This document shows, one piece after another, positions 37,016-49,680 of a DNA stretch of 64,000 bases. The notes beneath the pieces are model-generated. The model saw only the letters and a list, made by a program, of their open reading frames with translations, searched no databases and was not told the origin of the DNA. Numbering within the stretch: position 1 is the stretch's first letter; every line of letters begins with the position of its first letter. The position numbers and the translations under genes were made by a program. The stretch comes from Calothrix anomala FACHB-343 (GTDB taxonomy: Bacteria; Cyanobacteriota; Cyanobacteriia; Cyanobacteriales; Nostocaceae), in NCBI RefSeq assembly GCF_014696435.1, contig NZ_JACJQG010000042.1, positions 1 through 64,000 of the forward strand, written 5' to 3'.

Positions 37016-37732
37016 TTAAGCATCTATTTTTAGGCGTCCATAGCGAGCTGTGAAAGAATTTTCCGGGTTAGATTGATTAGATAACCAAGCCCACATTTGA
37101 TCGCCAAAAGAAAAATGCCACCATTCTCTAGGGTTGCGTTGAAAACCAGCTCTTAACATGACATCGCATAATAACTGACGATGTGCATGATATTGCTGTG
37201 CTTGTGGATCTTGATTATTAGCATAGTAATCAGGAAGCGATCGCGCTGACATTTCATCAATTGGCGAACCCATATCAACAATTTGTCCTTGCTCGTTTAC
37301 CAAAGTCACATCTATTGCTGCACCTGTACTATGAGGTGGGGGCGTTTTCTCATCTAAGCTAGGAGCCGCCCAAATTTGATAAACTAATTCCCACAGTTCT
37401 TGGCGTTGGGTTGGTGATAACTCCGCTTCAGTCAATCCTCTCTCATTTAAGGCTTGAGCAAAACTATAATCGACCATAAACTGTTGCACAGCTACCGGGC
37501 GATAAGCATCAAATATTTGAATGTACCAATGAGGACGCAGTAATTGAAGATAATTTTGCGCTTGAATTAAATTTTCTACCACAGTCTGCCGCAAATAATA
37601 GGGAGAATGTACTCCATAAGGTGCGCCTAATTTTTCATAAGGATGGGGAGATTCCACAGCAAATAGTTGTAAAGGAATCTCTACTAATGGTTCACCACAT
37701 TCGCAGATTTGGATTTGGTGATAGGGTCTCAT
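37016..37732 (-). CDS. M15-family D-Ala-D-Ala dipeptidase-like metallopeptidase
   Basis: A 238-residue zinc peptidase of the VanX/DdpX type. Zinc ligands are in HSTGAAIDVTL (His134, Asp141) and EWWHFSF (His206), with catalytic Glu203. The DAYRP motif (75-79) is present. It would split D-Ala-D-Ala or trim peptidoglycan peptides. No signal peptide is evident, so it is probably cytoplasmic, as VanX is. In bacteria without glycopeptide resistance clusters such enzymes serve wall recycling. No van genes are near. Confidence 0.88.
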   Translation of the reverse strand: MRPYHQIQICECGEPLVEIPLQLFAVESPHPYEKLGAPYGVHSPYYLRQTVVENLIQAQNYLQLLRPHWYIQIFDAYRPVAVQQFMVDYSFAQALNERGLTEAELSPTQRQELWELVYQIWAAPSLDEKTPPPHSTGAAIDVTLVNEQGQIVDMGSPIDEMSARSLPDYYANNQDPQAQQYHAHRQLLCDVMLRAGFQRNPREWWHFSFGDQMWAWLSNQSNPENSFTARYGRLKIDA

Positions 37733-37961
37733 TCTCTATTTTGGATTTTGGATTTTAGATTTTGGATTGAGAGTGCTAATTATATCCCCGATTTTTTCTA
37801 AAAGTCGGGGATCTAGAAACAAAACCACATCTATTTTGAGAACCATAGTTTTAAAAGTAGTGGGAGCATCTTGCTCCCTGGTGGTAGTAGCGGGCAAGAT
37901 GCCCGCACTACTCCTGGTTTCAAAATGGACGAGGTTAAATCAAAATTCATCAAATGAAACA

Positions 37962-38201
37962 TCAGCAGCAATCTTTGGTTTTTTCAACTACCTCTGGTAC
38001 TGGATCGTAACCACCGGGATGAAAGGGATGACAGCGTAATATGCGGCGAATTCCCATCCAAGTCCCCCGTAAAGCACCAAATCTCTCAATGGCTTGCATG
38101 GTGTACATAGAACAAGTCGGCTGAAAGCGACAGGTTGGGGGAAATAGGGGTGAAATAAACATTCTGTAGCCCTGAATCAGCCAAATCAATATTATTTTCA
38201 T
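37962..38201 (-). CDS. yidD: Membrane protein insertion efficiency factor YidD
   Basis: A 79-residue protein with the full YidD signature: [17 protein letters not shown], then [23 protein letters not shown], then [16 protein letters not shown]. The frame is open far upstream to 38507, but the ATG at 38201 gives the family length, and the upstream part is antisense to the next gene. YidD assists YidC/Sec insertion of membrane proteins. Here rnpA and yidC, its usual partners, are absent. It ends with a Cys pair (KDCC). Confidence 0.93.
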   Translation of the reverse strand: MKIILIWLIQGYRMFISPLFPPTCRFQPTCSMYTMQAIERFGALRGTWMGIRRILRCHPFHPGGYDPVPEVVEKTKDCC

Positions 38202-38265
38202 AGTCGCAACCAAATCTAATAAAGTAGAATGAGGACGCCAATTTTTCTTTCTAGTAATATCTTTG

Positions 38266-38967
38266 GTGAATACTTTTCCTGCTTTAGACTCAATTTCTCC
38301 TTTATGGCTACAAATTGCGATCGTTGCGGTTTGGGTGTTATTTATTTTAGCGATCGCTTGGGCAGTTAATCGCCTCGACCATAAAGATCCAGAAATTGTC
38401 CGCAAGATAGCGCATATTGGCATTGGTAATGTGATTTTACTCGCTTGGTGGTTAAATATTCCGGCTAGTCTTGGCATTACAGCTTCAATTTTAGGTAGCG
38501 CAGTCACCTTATTGTCCTACCGTTTGCCGATTCTCCCAGGAATTAATAGCGTTGGGCGTCAAAGTTTGGGGACATTTTTCTACGCTGTTAGTTTTGGCGT
38601 CCTCATTGCTTGCTTTTGGTATTTGCAACAACCCCACTACGCAGCCTTAGGTATTTTAGTCATGACATGGGGAGATGGACTAGCAGCTTTAATCGGTCAG
38701 CGCTTTGGTAAACATAAGTATAAAGTTTTTGGCTCCCAAAAAAGCTGGGAAGGTTCTTTGACGATGACTCTAGTTAGTTACCTCGTCAGCAGTTTAATTT
38801 TGCTCGGCGTTCAAGGGAATATTTGGCAAACTTGGGTAATATCTCTGTTAGTGGCGGTTGTAGCTACAGCTTTAGAAGCGGTTTCGCTGTTAGGTATTGA
38901 TAATTTAACAGTTCCTCTAGGAAGTGCGGCTTTAGCGTTTCTGTTAGTTGAGCAATTGGTTTTCTAA
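38266..38967 (+). CDS. Phytol/dolichol-kinase-like (SEC59 family) membrane kinase
   Basis: A 233-residue polytopic membrane protein of the CTP-dependent polyprenol/phytol kinase and phosphatidate cytidylyltransferase-like family. Key motifs are [12 protein letters not shown] (about 40-51), LTLLSYRLP-like loops, [31 protein letters not shown] (about 143-173) and a C-terminal [15 protein letters not shown]. Cyanobacterial homologues (VTE5-like) phosphorylate phytol from chlorophyll turnover for tocopherol synthesis, so a phytol kinase role is likely. No ATG is available, so GTG at 38266 (or TTG at 38263) is used. Divergent from yidD. Confidence 0.82.
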   Translation: MNTFPALDSISPLWLQIAIVAVWVLFILAIAWAVNRLDHKDPEIVRKIAHIGIGNVILLAWWLNIPASLGITASILGSAVTLLSYRLPILPGINSVGRQSLGTFFYAVSFGVLIACFWYLQQPHYAALGILVMTWGDGLAALIGQRFGKHKYKVFGSQKSWEGSLTMTLVSYLVSSLILLGVQGNIWQTWVISLLVAVVATALEAVSLLGIDNLTVPLGSAALAFLLVEQLVF

Positions 38968-39109
38968 GCCACTGTCTAAAATCCTGAGTTACAAACAATA
39001 TCAGGCTGGCTTAACAAAATTACGGAAGTTTAACAAGTATACTAGTAACCTAGTTTTCAATAAATTCAAGATATTAAAATTACAATAGCTGTTTTATAAG
39101 TATAAAAAA

Positions 39110-39964
39110 ATGAGATTTAGAGAATGGGCGACTAAGGTTATGCTAATTTGCCTATTGTTCGCCACTCTAATTTTGGCGCTGTTTGCTGGAAAATCCACCA
39201 AACCACAGAGCGATACTGCAAGCGCGATGTCAGATATTACATCGTGGAGTGAGTATCCTAAGGCACAATTACAATCAGCAAAAACTCAGGAGCGTGAATC
39301 TCAGGAGGAATTACTGAAATCACGGGTGAAAAAAAGTCCGCCTTTAGCTAGGTATAAAACAACTGCGGCTTTTGCTAAATACAAACCTCGGTATGAAGTT
39401 CGACCTGTAAATCCAACTAACTACGGTGAAAGATACGCTAAAGATATTTATGGTGCAGTATTACGCAATCAGCCGATTATAGTGCTACATGAAACGAGTA
39501 ATTCTGCATCGAGCGCGATTAACTTTTTTCAAACACCTCATGACAATGAAAATATCCAAGCGAGTTATCACACTTTAATTAGGCGAGATGGAACGGTGGT
39601 TTATCTCATTCCACCAGAAAAGCGGGCTTTTGGTGCAGGTAATTCGGTATTTCAGGGGTCTGATGGTTTGGAAACGGTGAAAACTAACCCGAATTTACCG
39701 CCATCGGTGAACAATTTTGCCTATCATGTTTCATTGGAAACACCGCCGGAAGCTTGGGGAAATAATCGTATCCAATCGCATAGTGGCTATACTGATGCAC
39801 AATATTATTCTCTGGCTTGGTTAATTGCTCAAAGCCAAGTTCCTGACGATCGCATCACAACTCATCAAGCTGTAGATCGTTCAGGTCAAAGAGTCGATCC
39901 GCTCAGTTTTGATTTTAATAAGTTTTTCTATTTACTTCATTCTTACCGTCAAAGTATTTCCTAA
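39110..39964 (+). CDS. N-acetylmuramoyl-L-alanine amidase (amidase_2 / PGRP fold)
   Basis: A 284-residue exported protein. The N-terminal hydrophobic helix (about 9-27) acts as a signal anchor. A charged linker follows (about 30-95), and the amidase_2 domain spans about 118-280. Zinc ligands are likely His127 (IVLHETS), His252 (THQAVD) and Asp263 (RVDPLSFD), with further conserved His154 (SYHTLIRRDG). It should cleave the bond between MurNAc and L-Ala in peptidoglycan. It stands alone, followed by a repeat-filled gap. Confidence 0.9.
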   Translation: MRFREWATKVMLICLLFATLILALFAGKSTKPQSDTASAMSDITSWSEYPKAQLQSAKTQERESQEELLKSRVKKSPPLARYKTTAAFAKYKPRYEVRPVNPTNYGERYAKDIYGAVLRNQPIIVLHETSNSASSAINFFQTPHDNENIQASYHTLIRRDGTVVYLIPPEKRAFGAGNSVFQGSDGLETVKTNPNLPPSVNNFAYHVSLETPPEAWGNNRIQSHSGYTDAQYYSLAWLIAQSQVPDDRITTHQAVDRSGQRVDPLSFDFNKFFYLLHSYRQSIS

Positions 39965-40071
39965 TTGATAATTCGTAATTATTTACACACGATATAGGAC
40001 TCATATCTGATTTCTGAAATACACGTAGTGGCATGGCAAGGCTAAAATGTTGCAATAAATTTCTGCTTCTA

Positions 40072-40496
40072 CTCTGTGTTCTCTGCGCCTCTGCGGTTTG
40101 TTAATGCACTATTTTAAGCTTGTCACGCCACTACAGATACATAGATTTTTTCATAAATCAAATCGGATTCCTATACAGCATATTTTATGGCGAGTAGGGG
40201 CATGGCAGTGCCCATTGGTGTCAACTTAAATTAAAATGCTTACCCCACAAGCCTTTTACCCCTCCCCTCACCCCTCCCCTTGCCAAGGGGAGGGGAAGTT
40301 TTGGCTTTAGACAAAACTGGGGTGGGGTAACGCGGAGCTTAATGGTAAGTGATGGAATTAAAAATCGAGTCTTGGCAAGGGTTTCTCGTTAAGTTGACAC
40401 CAATGGGCACTGCCATGCCCTTAATAATTATCTATACCTCACCAAGTTGCAATCTGCTGTATTTTATTGAACCACAGAGGCGCAGAGAACACAGAG
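40072..40496. repeat. Outer 27-bp inverted repeats
   Basis: CTCTGTGTTCTCTGCGCCTC (start of arm, 40072-40098) and its complement at 40470-40496 match over 27 bp with one mismatch. They flank the TACAGCA element at 40174-40461, so this intergenic block has nested symmetry. It lies between the convergent amidase and ribBA genes and carries no gene. Confidence 0.8.
40174..40461. mobile_element. TACAGCA-ended element with a 32-bp perfect inverted repeat
   Basis: Ends TACAGCA (40174-40180) and TGCTGTA (40455-40461), as in the elements at 865 and 15976. Inside, a perfect 32-bp inverted repeat (40198-40229 with 40389-40420) starts GGGCATGGCAGTGCCC and resembles the GTAGGGGCACGGCA arms of the other copies. 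The 159-bp interior holds C-rich and G-rich palindromic DNA (CCCCTCCCC / GGGGAGGGG). It is non-coding; the open frame at 40349-40570 is not called. Confidence 0.7.
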
Positions 40497-40531
40497 AGAA
40501 GAGGAGGATTGTAATTCATGATAATTACGAA

Positions 40532-42337
40532 TTACGAATTACTAAAGCTATAGATTTGCTGAGTTTCTAAGCGATCGCAAATTGCTGAGGGTAATGTACC
40601 ATCTGTAAAGGTCTGGCGATCTAGTTGAACTTGTAGGTTCGTTAGCGGATCGTTACCGACTGAAATCAGAAATTCGAGTTTTTGAATTTCCGGTAAACTC
40701 AGTAAATGGTCGAGAATTTGGGCGATCGCTTGGAGATAAGGATGATTTCTTTGCTGATACCAATCGCTAGCAGCTACTTTCGGTTGGTCAAAACCTAAGT
40801 GTACTGTTAAGGATGGTTTATCAAAAAGAGCGATCGCTAATGGTCGCGCTTCTTCTTGTAGCAATAGGTGATGATTTTTCGCCAAATTCCGAATTTTTTC
40901 TAGGCGTTCATAGCGTTGTGTCACCGATTCGGGATCGTCTTGCCAATGAATTGCTACTGTGACTAAATAAGTTTGCAGTAGCATGTGACCTAGTTTCTGT
41001 GCTTTGGTGGCTAGGTAGTAAGAATTGTAGTCATTCGCCTCAATCAATAACGGAACGCGATCGACTACTTCCAAGCCATAGCCTTTAACCCCCGCAATTT
41101 TCCGGGGATTATTGGTAATCAGGCGGATTTTTTTGATACCCAAATCCATGAGCATTTGCGCACCCATACCATAATCTCGCAGGTCAGCCGCAAATCCTAA
41201 GCGCTCGTTGGCTTCTACTGTATCCAAGCCCATATCTTGTAAGGAATAGGCTTTGAGTTTGTTAATTAACCCAATTCCTCGTCCTTCTTGACGCAGGTAT
41301 ACGACAACACCTTGTCCAGCCACTTCAATCATCTTTAATGCGGCTTGCAGCTGCATTCGACAGTCGCAGCGCAAAGAACCTAAGGCGTCGCCAGTTAAAC
41401 ATTCTGAGTGCATCCTGACCATCACTTCTTGGTCTTTGAAGCTGGCGGGATCGCCCTTGACAATGGCTACATGTTCGCAATTATCGAGGGTGTGGCGGTA
41501 AGCATAGATTTTGAAGTGACCGAACTGAGTCGGTAACTCAGCAATGCTTTCACGAGTAACTAAGCGATCGTGCTGGAGCCGATAACTAATTAAGTCAGCA
41601 ATACTAATAATTTTGAGATTGTGACTGCGAGCATACTCAATGAGCTGGGGTAACCGCGCCATTGAACCATCGGGGTTTTGAATTTCACAAATGACCCCAG
41701 CCGGATATAACCCTGCTAATCGAGATAAGTCTACAGCTGCTTCTGTATGTCCCGCCCGCTTGAGTACGCCACCTTCTTTAGCGCGAATCGGGAAAATATG
41801 ACCAGGACGACGTAAATCTAAAGGTTTGGTGGCTGGGTTCAGGGCTACTTGAATAGTCCGGGCGCGATCGTCGGCGGAGATCCCGGTACTGACACCCAAA
41901 TGCGGCCCAGCGTCAATGCTGACGGTAAAAGCTGTCTGGTTAGTATCTGTAAGCTTGCTCACCATTAACGGTAAGTCTAGTTCATCGAGGCGATCGCCTG
42001 TCATTGCCAGACAAATCAATCCCCTAGCTTCCACTGCCATGAAATTAATGGTGTCGGGTGTCGCAAATTGGGCTGCACAAATTAAGTCGCCTTCATTTTC
42101 CCGATTTTCGTCATCTACCACGACGATCACCCGACCAGCTTTTAAATCCGCTAAAGCTGCATCAATGGAATCAAACTTAAATGGTGAACTATTACCGTTA
42201 TCAGCTGACGCTGCGCCATCATTTTCTGACTCAGGCGAGCGATCGAGCGTTTGCTCTAGCGGAGCGATTCCAGTGCTCTGGTCGCTAGAGTTTAAAGAAG
42301 TGGCTTGTGACTGCTGTTTAGTCTTAGGCTTTGACAC
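40532..42337 (-). CDS. ribBA: Bifunctional riboflavin biosynthesis protein RibBA
   Basis: A 601-residue enzyme. Residues about 52-255 are DHBP synthase ([14 protein letters not shown] at about 72-85, [17 protein letters not shown] at about 176-192). Residues about 258-430 are GTP cyclohydrolase II (zinc Cys313, Cys324 and Cys326, then [18 protein letters not shown]). A C-terminal extension (about 435-601) is seen in cyanobacterial RibBA but has no assigned activity. It makes the two early riboflavin precursors. Start is GTG at 42337, with an acidic low-complexity N-terminus. No FMN riboswitch is recognisable upstream. Confidence 0.96.
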   Translation of the reverse strand: MSKPKTKQQSQATSLNSSDQSTGIAPLEQTLDRSPESENDGAASADNGNSSPFKFDSIDAALADLKAGRVIVVVDDENRENEGDLICAAQFATPDTINFMAVEARGLICLAMTGDRLDELDLPLMVSKLTDTNQTAFTVSIDAGPHLGVSTGISADDRARTIQVALNPATKPLDLRRPGHIFPIRAKEGGVLKRAGHTEAAVDLSRLAGLYPAGVICEIQNPDGSMARLPQLIEYARSHNLKIISIADLISYRLQHDRLVTRESIAELPTQFGHFKIYAYRHTLDNCEHVAIVKGDPASFKDQEVMVRMHSECLTGDALGSLRCDCRMQLQAALKMIEVAGQGVVVYLRQEGRGIGLINKLKAYSLQDMGLDTVEANERLGFAADLRDYGMGAQMLMDLGIKKIRLITNNPRKIAGVKGYGLEVVDRVPLLIEANDYNSYYLATKAQKLGHMLLQTYLVTVAIHWQDDPESVTQRYERLEKIRNLAKNHHLLLQEEARPLAIALFDKPSLTVHLGFDQPKVAASDWYQQRNHPYLQAIAQILDHLLSLPEIQKLEFLISVGNDPLTNLQVQLDRQTFTDGTLPSAICDRLETQQIYSFSNS

Positions 42338-42805
42338 AGAGTAATTCCAGCTACCAAAAGTAAATTTTTTTTACAATTTCTTCTTTTAGATTGTAGCTCG
42401 TTTAATGGGCATAGGAGTACATTGGCATTGAATTGATATCATGACCAGAATTTGTGCTTTAAAATTAAGGTTTATTACTCAAATGCAGCAGCAATACGTC
42501 TTTAACGGCAGTATACTGTCAAGCTCATACCATTAAATAACAGGTGTGGGATTGTGTGAATATGACATTTTCACAAGGTTTGATTTGTTATGTACTGAAG
42601 TCAGCAAGCAGTTGATACTCCCACCCCTGGGAAGAAAAAACGCAAAAACTGACTTTTGGTGAGACCATAGAATCTCATTGCTATTAAGTTTGGAGCCATC
42701 TATACCCTGGCTCAATTCCGTGGCTAATTGCGCCTTGCGCTTCTGGTCGCTGATATGTTGATAGCTAAGAACTCATAAACAAAAGCGGATAAGGATTTTA
42801 TCATT
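42338..42805. promoter_or_regulatory. Divergent spacer between ribBA and argC
   Basis: A 468-bp region that must contain both promoters. A minus-strand open frame (42533-42715) has no domain or ribosome-binding site and is not called. No riboswitch, tandem repeat or terminator is supported. Confidence 0.35.
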
Positions 42806-43864
42806 ATGGGCAAAAATGGACGCGTACCAGTTGGGATTGTTGGCGCGTCAGGCTATGGCGGAGTACAGTTAGTTCGCTTACTAATGGATCATCCAGAAGT
42901 CGAACTAGTTTATTTAGGCGGTGAGAGTAGTGCAGGTAAACCCTTTGCGGATCTCTACCCCCATCTGGCTCATGCAGTTAACCTGCCAATTGAAGCGGTA
43001 GATTCAGAAATTATCGCCCAGCGCTGTGAAGCAGTATTTTTATCTCTACCAAATGGTCTGGCTTGCCAAATTACGCCAAAACTGATAGAAAAAGGCATTA
43101 AAGTGCTGGATCTCAGTGCTGATTATCGATTTACGAATTTGGCAACCTATACCACTTGGTATGGGACAGAGAGAAGCGATCAAAAAGTAGCAGCTTCAGC
43201 AGTCTACGGATTACCAGAACTTTATCGCGATCGCATTGCCGAAGCGCAGCTAGTAGGCTGTCCCGGTTGCTATCCCACAGCTAGTCTTCTAGCGCTTTCA
43301 CCACTCTTAAAGCAGGGCTTAATTATGCCCGAAACCGCCATTATTGACGCAAAATCTGGTACATCTGGTGGCGGAAGACAAGCGAAAATTAATATGCTCT
43401 TAGCTGAGGCAGACAACTCCCTCGCTGCATACGGAGTTGCGCGTCATCGCCATACCCCAGAAATTGAGCAAATTTGTAGTGAATTGGCAGGACACGAACT
43501 CACAGTTCAATTTACACCCCATCTCATCCCAATGGTGCGCGGGATTTTGGCTACTGTATATGCCACACTCCGCGATCCCGGTCTTGTCAGGGATGATATG
43601 GTAACAATTTATAATGCCTTTTACCGTAATGCTCCTTGGGTCAAAGTCTGCGAAAGCGGCGTATACCCGCAGACTAAGTGGGCAAGCGGTAGCAATCTTT
43701 GCTATATCGGTATAGAAGTTGACCCGCGTACCAGGCGCGTGATTGTGATGTCAGCAATCGATAACCTAATTAAAGGGCAAGCGGGTCAAGCGATTCAGTG
43801 TTTAAACATCATGATGGGTTGGGATGAAACCTTAGGGTTGCCTAAGTTGGGGTTTTATCCGTAA
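42806..43864 (+). CDS. argC: N-acetyl-gamma-glutamyl-phosphate reductase
   Basis: A 352-residue arginine-biosynthesis enzyme that reduces N-acetylglutamyl phosphate with NADPH to the semialdehyde. A Rossmann start [18 protein letters not shown] (9-26) precedes the catalytic Cys155 in [10 protein letters not shown] and the conserved KSGTSGGGR loop. Full length. In most cyanobacteria argC is unlinked to other arg genes, as here. Confidence 0.97.
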   Translation: MGKNGRVPVGIVGASGYGGVQLVRLLMDHPEVELVYLGGESSAGKPFADLYPHLAHAVNLPIEAVDSEIIAQRCEAVFLSLPNGLACQITPKLIEKGIKVLDLSADYRFTNLATYTTWYGTERSDQKVAASAVYGLPELYRDRIAEAQLVGCPGCYPTASLLALSPLLKQGLIMPETAIIDAKSGTSGGGRQAKINMLLAEADNSLAAYGVARHRHTPEIEQICSELAGHELTVQFTPHLIPMVRGILATVYATLRDPGLVRDDMVTIYNAFYRNAPWVKVCESGVYPQTKWASGSNLCYIGIEVDPRTRRVIVMSAIDNLIKGQAGQAIQCLNIMMGWDETLGLPKLGFYP

Positions 43865-43983
43865 TGGGGCATTGGGCATTGGGCATGGGGCATTGAAAAA
43901 AATTTTGGATTTTGGATTTTAGATTTTAGATTGGAATCCAAAATCGCAAATCTAAAATCTAAAATTCTCCCTGCCCCTAGCCC
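43865..43983. repeat. Heptamer repeats between convergent argC and eno
   Basis: GGGCATT/GGGCATG heptamers (43866-43895), then GGATTTTAGATTTT-type repeats and their complement. The two halves (ATTTTAGATTTTAGATT and AATCTAAAATCTAAAAT) can form a hairpin of up to 17 bp, which may act as a bidirectional terminator. Confidence 0.7.
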
Positions 43984-45597
<1,614 letters not shown>

Positions 45598-46032
45598 ATG
45601 ATGCGCTTACTTCATACAATGCTACGGGTGGGCAATCTTGAAGAGTCTTTGAAATTCTACAGTGAAGTCCTGGGGATGAAATTACTGCGGCGAAAAGATT
45701 ATCCAGATGGGAAATTTACACTAGCTTTTGTGGGCTATGGTGACGAAAGTGACCATACGGTTCTCGAACTAACTTACAACTGGGGGGTGGAAAAATACAA
45801 TTTAGGTGATGCCTACGGTCATATTGCCCTTGGTGTTGATGACATTTACGGCACCTGTGAAGAAATCAAAAAACGTGGCGGTAAGGTAGTGCGGGAACCT
45901 GGCCCAATGAAGCACGGGACTACCGTCATTGCATTTGTAGAAGATCCAGATGGGTATAAAGTAGAACTGATTCAATTGGGTACTCAGGGACACGAGAAAA
46001 AACAGGAATCACAAACACTGGTAGCGCAGTAA
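45598..46032 (+). CDS. gloA: Lactoylglutathione lyase (glyoxalase I)
   Basis: A 144-residue VOC-fold metalloenzyme that turns the methylglyoxal-glutathione adduct into S-lactoylglutathione. It starts [20 protein letters not shown], with metal ligands His6 and the Glu in [11 protein letters not shown], the second-half His in [10 protein letters not shown], and a Glu in DGYKVELIQ. Length is typical of the Ni-type bacterial enzyme. A clear AGGAG ribosome-binding site precedes the ATG. Confidence 0.96.
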   Translation: MMRLLHTMLRVGNLEESLKFYSEVLGMKLLRRKDYPDGKFTLAFVGYGDESDHTVLELTYNWGVEKYNLGDAYGHIALGVDDIYGTCEEIKKRGGKVVREPGPMKHGTTVIAFVEDPDGYKVELIQLGTQGHEKKQESQTLVAQ

Positions 46033-46609
46033 TTATCAAAAAATAATTCGGCTCGCCCAGTTTAGCGCGAAGCAGTGCCTGGGGCTAAAGATTAATTTTC
46101 CGAGTTATCGGATTTTCAGTCAAGACTGGATGACTCAGGCATTGCGATCGCGATCGCTCAAAATTGTAAAGAAGTAATTTCGATTACTTCGTACTTCTCC
46201 AAACAAACTCATACCACAAATAGCTGTTTGTTGAAGTATCTCTATGTTATGGAACTGAAAGATTTATCTGTTAACAAACTCATCGGAAAATTGATTAACA
46301 AATTCACTGTAAATGCCTTTTGTGATTTTCCTGAGTCTACTCAGCAGTAGCTAGATGCGGTGAGAAAGCTCAACTCTATGCGATAGCATGACTTATAGGC
46401 AGATCTCACAAAATAGGTAATGTGTTGCACTACAATCAATTACTAAGTTTAAATTGCAACTTCAGATACAAGCTAATACATGGCAATAATGTTTCGATAT
46501 TTGATATGAAGTTAGGATATAAAGCTTTTCCTTTGCATTAAATCCAAAACCCTAGCCCCTAGCCCCTAGCCCCTAGCCCCTTTTCTCAGGCAGTAAGAAC
46601 ATCGCTATT
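46033..46609. other. Gene-free spacer left of the 138-bp MITE
   Basis: No gene that I can support. It contains doubled HIP1 (GCGATCGCGATCGC near 46144), a 33-codon open frame at 46249-46350 (MELKDLSVNK...) without a recognised domain, and CCCTAGC heptamers (46552-46580). Confidence 0.35.
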
Positions 46610-46610
46610 A

Positions 46611-46748
46611 GGACTTACGCACCGAACACAAAAACCCTCACCAGGGTGGTCAAAAGTCAAAAGTCAATGGTCAAAATTCAAGTTTTTGGACTATGGACTA
46701 TTGACCATTGACAAAAAGCATGAAAAATATCTGACACTGCGTAAGTCC
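46611..46748. mobile_element. 138-bp MITE with GGACTTACGCA ends, copy A
   Basis: Perfect 11-bp terminal inverted repeats (GGACTTACGCA / TGCGTAAGTCC) are flanked on both sides by TA, consistent with a TA target duplication. The interior holds a nested inverted repeat, GTCAATGGTCAA / TTGACCATTGAC. A near-identical copy of equal length is at 61289-61426. It is non-coding and must be moved by a transposase encoded elsewhere. TA duplication is typical of the IS630/Tc1-mariner group. Confidence 0.85.
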
Positions 46749-46885
46749 TAGCTATATATTGCGCTTTTTGTGCGTTTATTCCTCCCTAATCGCCAATTTA
46801 TACAGTAAAATTCGCCACCTAATGTCAGTCAAGTCAACCTGACAGTGGCTCTTAAATTTGAAATCTCCACCAGAAAATTCTCAAG

Positions 46886-49552
46886 ATGCAACCTACAGAT
46901 CCCAATAAATTTACTGATAAAGCCTGGGAAGCAATTGTTAAATCTCAGGATATAGTCCGTGCTTATCAACAACAGCAATTAGATGTTGAACATTTAATTA
47001 TTGCTCTGTTAGAAGAACCTACTAGTTTAGCAATACGTATTCTCGCCCGCTCTGAGGTCGATCCGATTCGCTTGCAAGAGCAACTGGAAGCTTTTACCAA
47101 AAAACAACCGAGAGTGGGTAAAAGCGATCAACTGTACTTAGGACGTAGTTTAGATGTTCTCCTCGATCGCGCTGAAGAAAATCGCGTCAGGATGAAAGAT
47201 GGCTTTATTTCTGTAGAACATATATTGCTGGCTTTTGCTGAAGATGAGCGGATTGGGCGACGACTCCTGAAAGGCTTTAATTTAGATATTAGTAAGCTAG
47301 AATCGGTAACCAAAACTGTGCGTGGTAGTCAAAAAGTTACCGATCAAAATCCAGAGTCTCGCTATGAAGCTTTGCAAAAATTTGGCAGAGATTTGACAGA
47401 ACAAGCAAAATTAGGCAAGCTTGACCCAGTAATTGGGCGCGATGATGAGATTCGCCGGGTGATTCAGGTATTATCGCGTCGCAGTAAAAATAATCCCGTA
47501 TTAATTGGCGAACCGGGAGTTGGAAAAACTGCGATCGCGGAAGCTTTAGCTCAACGCATGGTAAACGGTGACGTTCCTGAATCGCTAAAAAACCGTCAGC
47601 TAATTTCTCTAGATATTGGTAGTTTAATTGCTGGTGCCAAATACCGAGGTGAGTTTGAAGACCGATTAAAAGCAGTTCTCCGGGAAGTTACGGAATCAAA
47701 CGGGCAAATCGTTTTGTTTATTGACGAACTGCACACTGTTGTGGGTGCGGGTTCCAATCAACAAGGGTCAATGGATGCAGGGAATTTACTTAAACCCATG
47801 TTAGCGCGGGGTGAGTTGCGTTGTATTGGCGCGACTACTCTAGATGAGTTCCGCAAACACATTGAGAAAGACGCAGCTTTAGAACGGCGGTTTCAGCAGG
47901 TATTTGTCGATCAACCCACTGTAGAAAATACAATTTCCATCTTGCGGGGGTTGAAAGAACGTTATGAAGTGCATCACAACGTTAAAATTTCTGATTCCGC
48001 CTTAGTAGCTGCTGCCACTTTGTCAGCGCGTTATATTTCTGACCGATTTTTACCAGATAAAGCCATTGACTTAGTAGATGAAGCCGCCGCCCAGTTGAAA
48101 ATGGAGATCACCTCCAAACCGGCGGAATTGGAAACTATCGACCGTCGCCTGATGCAGCTAGAAATGGAAAAGCTGTCATTAGCTGGGGAAGATAAAGGTA
48201 CGCCGCAAACCAAGGAACGTTTGCAGCGAATTGAAGAAGAAATTAGCACATTGACAGTTAAACAGCAAAAATTTAACGATCAATGGCAAGGTGAAAAGCA
48301 GCTATTGGAAGCAATTAGTGCTTTAAAGAAAGAAGAAGACGCTTTACGGGTACAAATTGAGCAAGCAGAACGAGATTATGACCTAAATAAAGCTGCTCAA
48401 TTGAAGTATGGCAAATTAGAAGGAGTACAGCGCGATCGCGAAGCTAAAGAAGCACAACTGTTAAAAATTCAAAGTACAGGCGCTACCCTACTGCGAGAGC
48501 AAGTTACAGAAGCCGATATTGCGGAAATCGTCGCTAAATGGACAGGAATCCCCGTAAATCGCCTGATGGAGTCAGAAAGACAGAAATTACTGCAACTTGA
48601 ACATCATTTACATCAACGAGTAATTGGACAACAAGAAGCAGTCACAGCCGTAGCTGCAGCCATTCGCCGTGCTAGGGCGGGGATGAAAGACCCCAGTCGC
48701 CCAATTGGTTCATTTTTGTTTATGGGGCCTACAGGCGTAGGTAAAACAGAACTCGCTCGCGCTTTAGCACAGTTTCTCTTCGATTCTGATGATGCTTTAA
48801 TCCGCTTAGATATGTCCGAGTACATGGAAAAGCACTCGGTTTCTCGGTTGGTAGGTGCGCCTCCAGGGTATGTTGGCTATGAAGAAGGCGGTCAACTTTC
48901 CGAAGCTGTGCGCCGTCATCCTTACTCTGTGGTGTTATTGGATGAAGTCGAAAAAGCTCACCCCGATGTGTTCAATATTTTATTGCAAGTATTGGAGGAC
49001 GGTAGAATTACTGATTCCCAAGGCAGAACAGTAGATTTTCGCAACACTGTGATTGTGATGACCAGTAACATCGGTAGCGAACACATCCTCGATGTATCTG
49101 GTGATGACTCCAAGTATGCAATGATGCAAAATCGGGTAATGGAAGCTTTGCGATCGCACTTCCGCCCAGAATTTGTCAATCGTGTGGATGAACCTGTGAT
49201 CTTCCATACCCTCAGTCGTTCTGAAATGCGCAATATTATCTACATTCAACTGAAACGTGTAGAAAATCTCCTGAAAGAGCAAAAAATTTCTTTTGAAATC
49301 TCTGCTGCTGCTTGCGACTATTTAGTAGAAACAGGTTACGATCCCGTTTATGGTGCGCGTCCCCTAAAACGAGCAATTCAAAGGGAAATTGAAAACCCCA
49401 TCGCTACTAAATTACTAGAAAATAGCTTTATTTCTGGAGACACAATTCAGATTGACAAAGGTGAAACCGGACTGACTTTTAATAAAAAAGTCACAGTGAA
49501 AGTAGCACCACAAACCACTGTTCAGTTGTTAGAACCTTCGGCTGATATTTAA
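46886..49552 (+). CDS. clpB: ATP-dependent disaggregase ClpB
   Basis: An 888-residue Hsp100 chaperone that rescues aggregated protein with DnaK. The N-domain (1-150) is followed by NBD1 with Walker A GEPGVGKT (208-215) and a coiled-coil M domain (about 400-530, with Glu/Lys/Gln-rich heptads). NBD2 has Walker [10 protein letters not shown] (about 615-625), and the C-terminal domain contains [16 protein letters not shown]. Cyanobacteria usually have two ClpB paralogues and I cannot say which this is. A hairpin follows at 49569-49592. Confidence 0.97.
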   Translation: MQPTDPNKFTDKAWEAIVKSQDIVRAYQQQQLDVEHLIIALLEEPTSLAIRILARSEVDPIRLQEQLEAFTKKQPRVGKSDQLYLGRSLDVLLDRAEENRVRMKDGFISVEHILLAFAEDERIGRRLLKGFNLDISKLESVTKTVRGSQKVTDQNPESRYEALQKFGRDLTEQAKLGKLDPVIGRDDEIRRVIQVLSRRSKNNPVLIGEPGVGKTAIAEALAQRMVNGDVPESLKNRQLISLDIGSLIAGAKYRGEFEDRLKAVLREVTESNGQIVLFIDELHTVVGAGSNQQGSMDAGNLLKPMLARGELRCIGATTLDEFRKHIEKDAALERRFQQVFVDQPTVENTISILRGLKERYEVHHNVKISDSALVAAATLSARYISDRFLPDKAIDLVDEAAAQLKMEITSKPAELETIDRRLMQLEMEKLSLAGEDKGTPQTKERLQRIEEEISTLTVKQQKFNDQWQGEKQLLEAISALKKEEDALRVQIEQAERDYDLNKAAQLKYGKLEGVQRDREAKEAQLLKIQSTGATLLREQVTEADIAEIVAKWTGIPVNRLMESERQKLLQLEHHLHQRVIGQQEAVTAVAAAIRRARAGMKDPSRPIGSFLFMGPTGVGKTELARALAQFLFDSDDALIRLDMSEYMEKHSVSRLVGAPPGYVGYEEGGQLSEAVRRHPYSVVLLDEVEKAHPDVFNILLQVLEDGRITDSQGRTVDFRNTVIVMTSNIGSEHILDVSGDDSKYAMMQNRVMEALRSHFRPEFVNRVDEPVIFHTLSRSEMRNIIYIQLKRVENLLKEQKISFEISAAACDYLVETGYDPVYGARPLKRAIQREIENPIATKLLENSFISGDTIQIDKGETGLTFNKKVTVKVAPQTTVQLLEPSADI

Positions 49553-49568
49553 AACATTTTCAGCGTAT

Positions 49569-49592
49569 AGAGGCGTTTCCTTAAACGTCTCT
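49569..49592 (+). terminator. Hairpin after clpB
   Basis: AGAGGCGTTT - CCTT - AAACGTCTCT forms a 10-bp stem with one mismatch, 17 bp after the clpB stop. No T tract follows. It belongs to a common dispersed palindrome type but can act as the clpB terminator. Confidence 0.5.
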
Positions 49593-49680
49593 ACATTCAA
49601 ATTGCAATTTAATTACTCATACCAATTCTCTATAGCAATCCTCAATGAATTATAAATACTTACAGCATATTTCAAATAAA

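Noticed and set aside
38202-38507. N-terminal extension of YidD
   Set aside because: This part is antisense to the phytol-kinase-like gene and absent from YidD proteins. The ATG at 38201 gives the normal 79-residue length.
40349-40570. 73-residue plus-strand frame before the ribBA stop
   Set aside because: It runs through the inverted arm of a non-coding element and has no domain.
42338-42450. FMN riboswitch upstream of ribBA
   Set aside because: No RFN-element consensus (paired GGGGCAGGGTG-type segments) could be found.
42533-42715. 60-residue minus-strand frame in the ribBA-argC spacer
   Set aside because: No homology signal or start context. The spacer is AT-rich and must hold two promoters.
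46249-46350. 33-codon frame MELKDLSVNKLIGK... left of the MITE at 46611
   Set aside because: An open frame of this size is expected by chance and no family is recognised. It is noted but not called.
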